From NCBI GenBank assembly GCA_023392115.1, contig JAEVZT010000059.1:1-6055 (forward strand): DNA of 6,055 nt, written 5' to 3'. This document shows, piece after piece, positions 1-5,772 of the stretch. The position numbers and the translations under genes were made by a program. Numbering within the stretch: the first letter of the stretch is position 1; the number at the start of each line of letters is the position of its first letter. The notes under the pieces are model-generated. The model saw nothing but the letters and a program-made list of their open reading frames with translations. It searched no databases and was not told where the DNA came from. The stretch is from Chloroflexota bacterium (GTDB lineage: Bacteria; Chloroflexota; Anaerolineae; Aggregatilineales; Phototrophicaceae).

Positions 1-1
1 G

Positions 2-310
2 CTCAAGGCTGCCGACAGCGACGCCGCGGTGCCGCGCGAGCGTGCGGCGCGCGAGGCGCTGCTCCGCCGGGCGCTGATTCCCTGGCTCGCCGGCATCGAC
101 CCCGAGACCGGCTCGCCGCGCCGCCGCGTCGCCCGCCTTTCCGAGATTCCGGAGGAGGCGCGGCCGCTGATCCGCCACCTGATCGACGCGCGCCTCCTCG
201 CCACCGACCGCAGGAAGGCAGCGAGCAGTATTTCGCCTACGCCGTCGAACCGCGCATCGCGCGCGGACGCCCGGTTCCGTATGCCGATATGGTTGGACCC
301 GGCATCTTGA
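2..310 (+). CDS. C-terminal fragment of an nSTAND-like NTPase (5' end outside window, 3' end probably broken)
   Basis: The frame is open from the left edge; the first in-window start-like codon is GTG at 29, but reading continues upstream of it, so the gene begins outside. About 70 residues are convincing: a helical stretch, then LIPWLAGIDPETGSPRRRV, a spacer SEIPEEARPLI and HLIDARLLATD. From memory this is the pattern of the winged-helix part that follows the NTPase core in novel STAND (nSTAND1-type) proteins, often followed by WD40 or TPR sensor repeats. No Walker motifs are present here. Family members normally continue after 'LLATD' with a stretch containing HEALL; here the frame instead turns into Ser/Arg-rich residues that look like an out-of-frame reading and stops at 308-310. 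GC of 2-210 is near 77%, much above the rest of the window. The true coding part therefore probably ends near 211. STAND proteins are signalling or defence ATPases, but this piece supports no functional claim. Confidence 0.55.
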   Translation, partial: LKAADSDAAVPRERAAREALLRRALIPWLAGIDPETGSPRRRVARLSEIPEEARPLIRHLIDARLLATDRRKAASSISPTPSNRASRADARFRMPIWLDPAS

Positions 311-531
311 TCGCGGCTGCGCTCCACAATCAGGACATCCAGCCGATTCGCGCGACGCTCGAATCGGCGCGCATCCGCCTCGATCAGCTCGATCATGATG
401 ATATCGTCGATACGATCAAAATCTTACCGGAGTACGTCCGGAAACATGATTTACCCTATAGTATATTAAATGAGCTTGACCTAACGTCCGAACGCGTCGG
501 CGAAATTCTTGCCCAGACCGGGCTGGACTGA
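289..531 (+). CDS. Hypothetical protein, probably 5'-truncated (coding signal begins near 214)
   Basis: This is an unrecognised protein ending at TGA 529-531. ATG 289 is the only ATG in the frame, but no Shine-Dalgarno sequence precedes it. Protein-like sequence with GC-rich third codon positions extends upstream to about 214 (EGSEQYFAYAVEPRIARGRP, then VPYADMVGPG), and the frame has no stop back to position 1. ATG 289 is therefore probably not the native start, and the real N-terminus seems lost at the junction near 211. The product is soluble-looking and mostly helical and charged, with a regular Leu/Ile spacing (ATLESARIRLDQL, DTIKILPEYVRKH) and a C-terminal ELDLTSERVGEILAQTGLD that resembles a small helix-turn-helix; no catalytic motif is visible. 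The last part uses codons rare elsewhere in the window (TTA, ATA, CTA, AGT) and GC falls to about 38% at 421-480. The phosphohexomutase starts 41 bp downstream on the same strand, so co-transcription is possible but unproven. Confidence 0.5.
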   Translation: MVGPGILIAAALHNQDIQPIRATLESARIRLDQLDHDDIVDTIKILPEYVRKHDLPYSILNELDLTSERVGEILAQTGLD

Positions 532-558
532 CGACGTTCCGCGTTCAGGCTTTCAGTT

Positions 559-563
559 AAAGG
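559..563 (+). promoter_or_regulatory. Probable ribosome binding site for the phosphohexomutase
   Basis: AAAGG lies 9 nt before ATG 573 and is a partial match to AAAGGAGG. It supports the ATG, which also gives the usual family N-terminus (M-I-R-F-G-T-D-G-W-R). Confidence 0.45.
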
Positions 564-572
564 TCCCTAATC

Positions 573-2012
573 ATGATACGTTTTGGCACCGATGGTTGGC
601 GCGCGGTGATCGCTGATACCTTCACCTTTGGCAACCTGCGCATGATCTCGCAAGCGGTCGCAGATTTCGTCAACAAGCAGCACAAGGGCGCTGAGCCACC
701 GCAGGTGGTCGTTGGCTACGACACACGTTTCCTATCGGATCGCTTCGGGATGGAGACGGCGCGCGTGCTGGCGGGCAACGGCATTGTGACGTGGCTGACG
801 CGCACCGACGCCCCCACCCCGGCGATCTCGTTCAACATTACCGAGAAGGGCGCTGAAGCGGGCATCGTCATCACCGCCAGCCACAACCCGCCGCGCTACA
901 ACGGCTTCAAGCTCAAGGCGGCTTACGGCGGCAGCGCCACCGCCGAGCAGTGCGCGCTGGTCGAAGAAGAACTGGTGTTGATGGAACGCGAAGCGCGCGG
1001 ACCCAACATCATGGATTACCAGTACGCGCTCGACCACGACCTGATCCGGCGCTTCGACCCGGCATGGTCGTATTACCAGCACCTGTCAACGCTCGTCAAC
1101 CTCGACTGCATTTCGGAAGGCGAACTGAACGTCGTCGCCGACGCGATGTGGGGCGCGGGACGCGGCGCATTCCCCGGCATTCTGGCGCGCACGCGGACGA
1201 AGATTCACGAGATTCGCGGCGCGCTCAACCCCGGCTTCGGCGGCATTCACCCGGAACCGATCCTGTGCAACCTGAATGAGTTGGTTGCCGCCGTCAAACT
1301 TCAGCAGGCGGATGTCGGCTTGGCGACTGACGGCGACGCCGACCGCATCGGCGCGATCGACGCGCTCGGCAACTTCATCGACCCGCACACGATCATGGCG
1401 CTCGCGCTGCGCCACTTGGTCGAACGGCGCGGGATGCGCGGCGCTGTCGTCAAAACCGTCTCGACGACGCTCATGCTCGACTCGCTGTGCCAGAAGCACG
1501 GGCTGACGCTCCACGAAACGCCCGTCGGCTTCAACCACATCGGCGACCTGATGATGCATCAGGACATCTTGATCGGCGGTGAGGAAAGCGGCGGCATCAG
1601 CATCAAGGGGCACATTCCCGAAGGCGACGGCATCCTCATGGGCTTGCTGCTGCTCGAAATCATGGCGACCGAACGCGCGCCGCTGCACGAAATCGTCGCC
1701 GACTTGCAGGCAAGTTACGGTCCGGCGCATTACGCCCGACTCGACGTGCACCTGAAGCAGCAGCGTCCGAAGAAAGTGATCGTCAAGATGCTGGCGGACA
1801 GCGCACCGAACCAGATCAACGGCGAGCGCGTCGTCCGCGTTGATACGATGGACGGCATCAAGTTCTATATGAGCGATAACTCGTGGCTGCTGATCCGCCC
1901 GAGCGGGACGGAACCCGTCCTGCGCATTTACGCCGAAGCGCGCGCGCCGGAAGCAGTCAAAGCGCTGCTCGACGCCGGTAACGCGATGGGTCACAGCATC
2001 ACGACGGTGTAG
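573..2012 (+). CDS. Phosphoglucomutase/phosphomannomutase family protein (alpha-D-phosphohexomutase)
   Basis: A cytosolic enzyme that interconverts hexose 1- and 6-phosphates through a phosphoserine and a bisphosphorylated intermediate, feeding glycogen, nucleotide-sugar and cell-envelope synthesis. At 479 aa it has the normal length and all four domains' signatures. The N-terminus is FGTDGWRA (residues 4-11). The phosphoserine loop TASHNP is at 101-106, with Ser103 the phosphorylated residue, followed by YNGFK. The Mg2+ loop DGDADR is at 253-258, with Asp253, Asp255 and Asp257 as ligands. The sugar-selecting loop GEESG is at 336-340. The phosphate-binding loop RPSGTEP is at 442-448. In this superfamily GEESG is typical of glucose-specific phosphoglucomutases, whereas PMM/PGM and GlmM usually carry GEMSG. 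This favours glucose phosphates as substrate, but exact specificity is an inference, so no gene symbol is assigned. The gene is intact. Its stop codon overlaps the first of five hairpins that separate it from the convergent membrane-protein gene. Confidence 0.95.
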   Translation: MIRFGTDGWRAVIADTFTFGNLRMISQAVADFVNKQHKGAEPPQVVVGYDTRFLSDRFGMETARVLAGNGIVTWLTRTDAPTPAISFNITEKGAEAGIVITASHNPPRYNGFKLKAAYGGSATAEQCALVEEELVLMEREARGPNIMDYQYALDHDLIRRFDPAWSYYQHLSTLVNLDCISEGELNVVADAMWGAGRGAFPGILARTRTKIHEIRGALNPGFGGIHPEPILCNLNELVAAVKLQQADVGLATDGDADRIGAIDALGNFIDPHTIMALALRHLVERRGMRGAVVKTVSTTLMLDSLCQKHGLTLHETPVGFNHIGDLMMHQDILIGGEESGGISIKGHIPEGDGILMGLLLLEIMATERAPLHEIVADLQASYGPAHYARLDVHLKQQRPKKVIVKMLADSAPNQINGERVVRVDTMDGIKFYMSDNSWLLIRPSGTEPVLRIYAEARAPEAVKALLDAGNAMGHSITTV

Positions 2013-2150
2013 GGGTTATCCCTAAAGTGTCGCCAGACCGTCAAACGGTCTGGCTACGGAAATAAGCCCCGTGAACGGGGCTATACAGCCCGCTTGAGCG
2101 GGCTTACAGGCTTTTCATCTTGCCGGAGGACTTTGAGCCTCCGGCAAGAT
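2010..2150. repeat. Cluster of five adjacent hairpins between convergent genes
   Basis: Five inverted repeats sit in 141 bp. H0 is 2010-2014 with 2020-2024 (TAGGG/CCCTA, overlapping the mutase stop). H1 is 2032-2041 with 2045-2054 (GCCAGACCGT, perfect 10 bp). H2 is 2065-2072 with 2075-2082 (AGCCCCGT, perfect 8 bp). H3 is 2087-2094 with 2097-2104 (AGCCCGCT, perfect 8 bp). H4 is 2117-2129 with 2138-2150 (ATCTTGCCGGAGG, perfect 13 bp). H1-H4 have loops containing TCAA, TGAA, TTGA and TTTGA, and each is followed within a few bases by TAC. The spacing between hairpins is 4-12 bp. They lie exactly between the ends of two convergent genes and could stop transcription from both sides, but long T-runs are missing. 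The shared layout suggests a small family of palindromic units rather than four unrelated terminators. Confidence 0.8.
2087..2115 (+). terminator. Possible Rho-independent terminator of the phosphohexomutase gene (weak)
   Basis: Hairpin H3 (GC-rich 8-bp stem) is followed after 7 nt by CTTTT at 2111-2115. The U-tract is short and displaced, so termination is plausible from position and stem strength but not canonical. H1, H2 and H4 have no T-run on the + strand. Confidence 0.3.
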
Positions 2151-2168
2151 ACCTCTACAAGCCCCGCG

Positions 2169-3602
2169 TCACTTATCCGTACTGCTTCCCCCGCGCCCGC
2201 CGACGAGCCGGTTGAGCAGGTCGAACCAGAACGGCGCGCCCTGCGCGACCGCGAGCATGGTCAGCGCCAAGCCGATCAGCTTGCGTACCCAGAAGCCTAA
2301 CCAGTCTGGATTATTCGCAGGCGCGAACAACCACAGGTTGCGTGTATTGCCGCACACCACCGGCGCGACCTGACCTTCTGCGGGAGTACACCCGTCTGTG
2401 ATCGCCGTGTTCTCCCACAGGATCGGCAGGTTGAGCTGAATGAGCTGGCTGAGAACCGTACCGGTGCGCTGGACAAGCGCGTTCCGCTCCTCTTCCGATA
2501 GTCCCTCGTCCGCCTCGGGCGTGACTGCCTGCGCGCCTACCGGCGGAAGCACCTCGGCAGTTGGCGCGATTCCCCCTTCGAGGGTCGGCGCGGGCACAGG
2601 GGTAGCGCTCGGCGAGGGCGTTGACGTGGCGATGTTCTGCTGAAGCCCGCCCGACTCGACGGCTTCAACCGCCGCCGCGACCACCGCCGCGCGCAGCGCC
2701 GTATCGTCGAACAGGGCGCGCGCGATTTGCAGCGTGTCGGCATTCAGGATGATCGCCAGCACCAGCCCGATCAAGAGCGAAAACATCATCAGGTGACGCT
2801 TGTAGAGTTCGGTAAGCTGCGCCATGCGCTGATCGAACCAATCCTCGAGCTGTGCCTGCGCTTCTTCGACTGAGCGCGCCGCGCCGACCAGCGTGTTGAG
2901 CGCCCGCTTGAACCCCTGTTCGTCGATCTGGCGCACGCCTTCCAGCAGCGGAATCAGGCGGCTGCTCTCGTAATCGTTCAGGCTCATCGCCTGCTGCCGC
3001 GCGAGGACATCCTGTAGCGCCTGCGTGAGCGCCGTCCGATCGGCTGGATCGGCGAGCCGGTTGACCGCCTGCTGAACGTCGTGCAGCGACACGCCGCCAA
3101 GCTGAAGCTGATCGACAAGGATTTGCATCCCGCGCTGTTCCGCGCCTTCAAGCTGGCTCTCGACGATTTGCCTCAGCGGCAGGTAGACAGTCAGCGCCGC
3201 CTTTTCCGACAGAATGGTCGTCATGACTTTCGAGAAAATGTCTTTATCGATCCAGTCAACGCGCGTGAGAGCGGCGGTTTCTTCGGCGACCGACTGGGCG
3301 CTGACCACTGCCGCCTGCGGATTCAGGCGCTCGCGGATGAAGTTCGGCAGCAGGCGCAGCACGAATTCAAACCGCGACGGACGCTCGACTTCGGTTTTGA
3401 CGAGATTGATCAGGGGATGCTTCAAGAACGCGTCGCGCACCTGCGGGTCGGTGAGCAAGTCCTCAAGCCCGCGCTTGAGGTGACGCGCCCGCGTCTTGAA
3501 GATGTGCGCGACGAGCGTGTTAATGGTCGTCGTGATGATGCTCAACAGGCTGAAAATGAAGATCAAGCCAATGGCGACTTCCAGTATGCCGAGTCCGAAC
3601 AT
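2169..3602 (-). CDS. Conserved membrane protein of unknown function (three predicted TM segments, Pro/Thr-rich external linker)
   Basis: The 477-aa product has a hydrophobic segment at about 8-31, then the basic stretch KTRARHLKRG, a long helical region (about 40-268), a second segment at about 270-288, and a third at about 440-457 running into GAPFWFDLLN (455-464). By the positive-inside rule, 32-268 and the C-terminus are cytoplasmic and about 290-437 is external. The external part holds a low-complexity Pro/Ser/Thr/Ala linker (326-363) and two cysteines (405, 417) that could form a disulfide. From memory, several motifs recur in a widespread uncharacterised bacterial family: the N-terminal hydrophobic segment with a following HPLI (62-65), WFDQRM..LTELYKR before TM2 (255-269), LNADTLQIA after it (286-294), and C-terminal GAPFWFDLLNRLV. 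I know of no established function and assign none. Start ATG is 3600-3602, preceded on its strand by AAGGGG and GGGG. It is convergent with the mutase and divergent from icd, so probably transcribed alone. Confidence 0.85.
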   Translation of the reverse strand: MFGLGILEVAIGLIFIFSLLSIITTTINTLVAHIFKTRARHLKRGLEDLLTDPQVRDAFLKHPLINLVKTEVERPSRFEFVLRLLPNFIRERLNPQAAVVSAQSVAEETAALTRVDWIDKDIFSKVMTTILSEKAALTVYLPLRQIVESQLEGAEQRGMQILVDQLQLGGVSLHDVQQAVNRLADPADRTALTQALQDVLARQQAMSLNDYESSRLIPLLEGVRQIDEQGFKRALNTLVGAARSVEEAQAQLEDWFDQRMAQLTELYKRHLMMFSLLIGLVLAIILNADTLQIARALFDDTALRAAVVAAAVEAVESGGLQQNIATSTPSPSATPVPAPTLEGGIAPTAEVLPPVGAQAVTPEADEGLSEEERNALVQRTGTVLSQLIQLNLPILWENTAITDGCTPAEGQVAPVVCGNTRNLWLFAPANNPDWLGFWVRKLIGLALTMLAVAQGAPFWFDLLNRLVGGRGGSSTDK

Positions 3603-3670
3603 GTCCCCGCCCCTTGGGTGAGTCCGCGATTATCGAGCCTAAGCCGTACATCTCGCCTAGTCTAACACGT

Positions 3671-3699
3671 TTCGCAGATCACGGCAGACGCGCTATAAT
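3671..3699 (+). promoter_or_regulatory. sigma70-type promoter for icd
   Basis: A perfect -10 hexamer TATAAT at 3694-3699 lies 17 bp downstream of TTCGCA at 3671-3676 (4 of 6 matches to TTGACA). This would start transcription near 3706, giving a leader of about 50 nt. It sits in the 152-bp gap between the divergent membrane-protein gene and icd, the expected place for an icd promoter. Confidence 0.6.
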
Positions 3700-3739
3700 C
3701 TCCCGCGCTTAAGCCATATTCAACAACATAACGACACTC

Positions 3740-3745
3740 AAGGAG
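3740..3745 (+). promoter_or_regulatory. Ribosome binding site of icd
   Basis: AAGGAG lies 9 nt before ATG 3755, a strong Shine-Dalgarno match that fixes the start. The resulting N-terminus aligns with E. coli Icd to within about one residue. Confidence 0.8.
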
Positions 3746-3754
3746 AACACGCTC

Positions 3755-5002
3755 ATGGCGTTCGACAAGATCGTCGTGCCTTCCGAAGGCGAGAAGGTCA
3801 CGACGCAGAACGGCAGCATTCACGTACCGGATCAGCCGATCATCTGCTTCATCGAAGGCGACGGCATTGGTCCCGACATCACACGTGCCAGCAAACGCAT
3901 CTGGGATGCGGCGGTCGACAAAGCCTACGACGGAAAGCGCAAGATCGCGTGGATGGAAATTTACTGCGGCGAGAAAGCCGCCGATCTCTACGACGGCAAC
4001 TTCATGCCCGAAGAGACGTTTGACGCGCTGCGCGAGTATAAGATCGGCATCAAGGGACCGCTGACAACGCCGGTCGGCGAAGGCTTCCGCAGCCTGAACG
4101 TCACGCTGCGTCAGGTGCTCGACCTGTATTCGTGCGTCCGTCCGGTGCGCTGGTACGAGGGCGTTCCCAGCCCGCTCAAGCGCCCGGACGAGGTCGACGT
4201 CGTCATCTTCCGCGAGAACACCGAAGACGTATATGCCGGTATCGAGTACGAATCCGGTTCAGAAGCAAACGCCAAACTCGCCCGCTTTCTGCGCGAAGAA
4301 CTTGGCGCGACCTTCTTCGACGGCGCGGGACTTGGCATTAAACCGATCAGCGAATTCGGCACCAAGCGTCTGGTGCGTGCGGCCATCCGCTACGCCATCG
4401 AGCGCGGACGAAAGAGCGTGACGCTCGTCCACAAGGGCAACATCCAGAAGTTCACCGAAGGCGCGTTCATGAAGTGGGGTTACGAAGTCGCGCGCGACGA
4501 ATTCTCCGAACAGACGATCACTTGGGACGATGTCGCCAAGAATCACGGCGGCAAAGTGCCGGAAGGCAAAATCCTGATTCAGGACTCGATCGCCGACATC
4601 ATCTTCCAGAAGCTGCTGCTGCGCCCGAGCGAATTCGACGTGCTGGCGACGCCCAACCTCAACGGTGACTACCTGAGCGACGCGGTCGCGGCGGAAGTCG
4701 GCGGCGTCGGCATTGCCCCCGGCGCGAACATCGGCGACGAGGTGGCGCTGTTCGAGGCGACTCACGGCACCGCGCCGAAGTATTCGAACCTCGACAAGGT
4801 CAACCCCGGCTCGCTGCTGTTCAGCGGCGTGATGATGCTCGAATACATGGGCTGGTTCGAAGCCGCCAAGCTGATCACCAAAGCGTATGAGCAGACGCTG
4901 GCGGAAAAGGTCGTCACTTACGATTTCGCCCGCCAGATGGACGGCGCGACCGAGGTCAAGACGAGCGAATTCGCCAGCGCCGTCGTCCGCAACATGGATT
5001 AA
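3755..5002 (+). CDS. icd: Isocitrate dehydrogenase, NADP-dependent
   Basis: This TCA-cycle enzyme oxidatively decarboxylates isocitrate to 2-oxoglutarate and makes NADPH; it acts as a cytosolic homodimer with Mg2+ or Mn2+. The 415 aa align nearly end to end with my recollection of E. coli Icd (416 aa), including IEGDGIG (33-39), [10 protein letters not shown] (99-108), RSLNVTLRQ (112-120), [11 protein letters not shown] (152-162) and [11 protein letters not shown] (226-236). Substrate residues Ser113, Asn115, Arg119, Arg129 and Arg153 are present, as are catalytic Tyr160 and Lys227, and metal ligands Asp281, Asp305 and Asp309. NADP-specificity residues Lys342, Tyr343, Tyr389 and Arg393 match E. 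coli Lys344, Tyr345, Tyr391 and Arg395, so NADP rather than NAD is the expected cofactor. Ser113 is also the AceK phosphorylation site in enterics, but no aceK is visible here. It has its own promoter and Shine-Dalgarno site, with no partner gene in an operon. Confidence 0.97.
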   Translation: MAFDKIVVPSEGEKVTTQNGSIHVPDQPIICFIEGDGIGPDITRASKRIWDAAVDKAYDGKRKIAWMEIYCGEKAADLYDGNFMPEETFDALREYKIGIKGPLTTPVGEGFRSLNVTLRQVLDLYSCVRPVRWYEGVPSPLKRPDEVDVVIFRENTEDVYAGIEYESGSEANAKLARFLREELGATFFDGAGLGIKPISEFGTKRLVRAAIRYAIERGRKSVTLVHKGNIQKFTEGAFMKWGYEVARDEFSEQTITWDDVAKNHGGKVPEGKILIQDSIADIIFQKLLLRPSEFDVLATPNLNGDYLSDAVAAEVGGVGIAPGANIGDEVALFEATHGTAPKYSNLDKVNPGSLLFSGVMMLEYMGWFEAAKLITKAYEQTLAEKVVTYDFARQMDGATEVKTSEFASAVVRNMD

Positions 5003-5105
5003 CGCGCTTACAGCCTGTCAACGGTGCAGACCCGGGTTCTCGAGTAGAATCAGCATATCGTCTGCCGAAGGGGCGACCCGGCGGCATCGATGTCACTGTA
5101 AAGAA

Positions 5106-5214
5106 ACCCTCTCCCCGTCCCTCCCCCGAATTCAGGGGAGGGCGCAAACAAGGCAGCTTGCTCCCCTCTCCGAATTCGGGGAGGGGAGGCGAGCGTAGCG
5201 AGCGGGGGTAGGGT
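5106..5214. repeat. MITE-like palindromic repeat element (about 109 bp)
   Basis: The ends are imperfect terminal inverted repeats: ACCCTCTCCCC at 5106-5116 against GGGGGTAGGGT at 5204-5214 (9 of 11 pair). Inside are two copies of one palindrome, both centred on GAATTC. Copy A has arms CCCTCCCC (5119-5126) and GGGGAGGG (5135-5142). Copy B spans 5161-5188 with arms CTCCCCTC and GAGGGGAG and pairs almost fully, with one G-U. Between them is a small CAAG/CTTG stem (5149-5160). After B, GCGAGC occurs twice (5188-5193 region and 5199-5204 region) around GTA. No open frame or clear target-site duplication is seen. Elements of this look recur between genes in many GC-rich bacteria; that part is recollection. 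It fills much of the 269-bp gap after icd; the rest of that gap (5003-5105, 5215-5271) shows nothing I can name. Confidence 0.65.
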
Positions 5215-5258
5215 CGAGAACGCCGAGAAATAACCGCAGCGCCAGCGGCTGAACCGTC

Positions 5259-5264
5259 AAAGGG
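5259..5264 (+). promoter_or_regulatory. Ribosome binding site of the receiver-domain gene
   Basis: AAAGGG lies 7 nt before ATG 5272. It is a reasonable Shine-Dalgarno match at good spacing and supports this start. Confidence 0.55.
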
Positions 5265-5271
5265 TCGATTC

Positions 5272-5646
5272 ATGCCCGCACAACCCGCCCACATCCTGCT
5301 CGTCGACGACGACGCGTTGAGCAGAGAACTCCTCCATACGGTGCTCGCGCGCGCCGGTTATGCCGTCATTGACGCGAACAGCGGCGCGCAGGCGCTCACT
5401 CAGGTGACGGCGCAGCCGCCCGACCTGATCTTGCTCGATGTCGAAATGCGCGGGCTGAGCGGCTATGACGTTTGCAAGCGGCTCAAGGCGAACCCGGCGA
5501 CGCGGGACATCCGAATCATCATGCTTACGGGCTACGAGAGTAAGGAGGTGCGCGCGCGTGCCATCGCCGCCGGCGCAGATGCCTTCTTCCCCAAAATGGA
5601 CGGCTGGCTGCCGCTTCTGGAGTGCATCCAGTCGCTGCTCGACTGA
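5272..5646 (+). CDS. Single-domain response regulator (CheY-like receiver)
   Basis: A cytosolic phospho-acceptor for a histidine kinase or phosphorelay. The 124 aa form just one receiver domain with no output domain. HILLVDDDA (7-15) ends beta1 and supplies the acidic pocket (Asp12, Asp13). LILLDVEM (52-59) carries the phospho-acceptor Asp56. MLTG (84-87) has the switch Thr86. FFPKMDG (105-111) carries the conserved Lys108. The usual residue after that lysine is proline; here the proline precedes it and methionine follows. The C-terminal helix LPLLECIQSLLD completes the fold, so the protein is not truncated. With no effector domain it would work by protein contact, as CheY, Spo0F-like and DivK-like proteins do. 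No kinase or chemotaxis gene is in view, so partner and pathway are unknown. It follows icd after a 269-bp gap containing a palindromic element, so it is probably a separate unit. Confidence 0.92.
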   Translation: MPAQPAHILLVDDDALSRELLHTVLARAGYAVIDANSGAQALTQVTAQPPDLILLDVEMRGLSGYDVCKRLKANPATRDIRIIMLTGYESKEVRARAIAAGADAFFPKMDGWLPLLECIQSLLD

Positions 5647-5760
5647 CTGACGATTCTCCGACGTTTTCCCACTTTCCCTCGCAAGACTGGCTTTCATCTG
5701 GTAAAACGGTGCTAGGGCGCACCGCGACGCACCACTCACCCACCTCCGTCGAGCAGTTTT

Positions 5761-5766
5761 GAGGAG
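5761..5766 (+). promoter_or_regulatory. Ribosome binding site deciding a TTG start
   Basis: GAGGAG lies 6 nt before TTG 5773. No ATG or GTG occurs at suitable spacing, and the frame beginning at TTG gives a basic tail followed directly by a membrane segment. This site therefore selects the unusual start codon. Confidence 0.65.
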
Positions 5767-5772
5767 ACAGCG

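Noticed and set aside
457..481. TATAGT/TATATT and TTGACC as a promoter for the phosphohexomutase
   Set aside because: No pair has proper -35/-10 spacing, and the hexamers lie within an AT-rich coding stretch where such matches arise easily.
1086..1994. Long open frame (302 codons) on the minus strand inside the phosphohexomutase gene
   Set aside because: It is fully antisense to a gene with all family motifs. Its translation is Arg/Ala/Asp/Val-rich with no recognisable domain, as expected for the reverse of GC-rich codons.
2010..2150. Hairpin cluster as a CRISPR array or integron attC array
   Set aside because: The stems differ in sequence, units are 18-34 bp with spacers of only 4-12 bp, and there are no cas genes, integrase or cassette genes.
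2094..2300. Plus-strand small open frame covering the hairpin cluster and the end of the membrane-protein gene
   Set aside because: Its translation is low complexity and crosses hairpins H3 and H4. It has no ribosome site and overlaps a real gene on the other strand.
3629..3634. GATAAT on the minus strand as -10 of the membrane-protein gene
   Set aside because: The position is suitable, but the hexamer 17 bp upstream (GGCGAG) does not resemble a -35, so it is not annotated as a promoter.
3081..3665. Open frame of 194 codons on the plus strand across the membrane-protein gene
   Set aside because: It is antisense to a coherent membrane protein, its composition is dominated by Arg, Gln and Asp, and it has no ribosome site or domain. 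It is a shadow frame.
4259..4765. Minus-strand open frame of 168 codons inside icd
   Set aside because: icd is highly conserved across this stretch, and the antisense translation has no motif.
5003..5060. Terminator directly after icd
   Set aside because: Only a short ACCCGGGT palindrome is present, without a stable longer stem or T-run.
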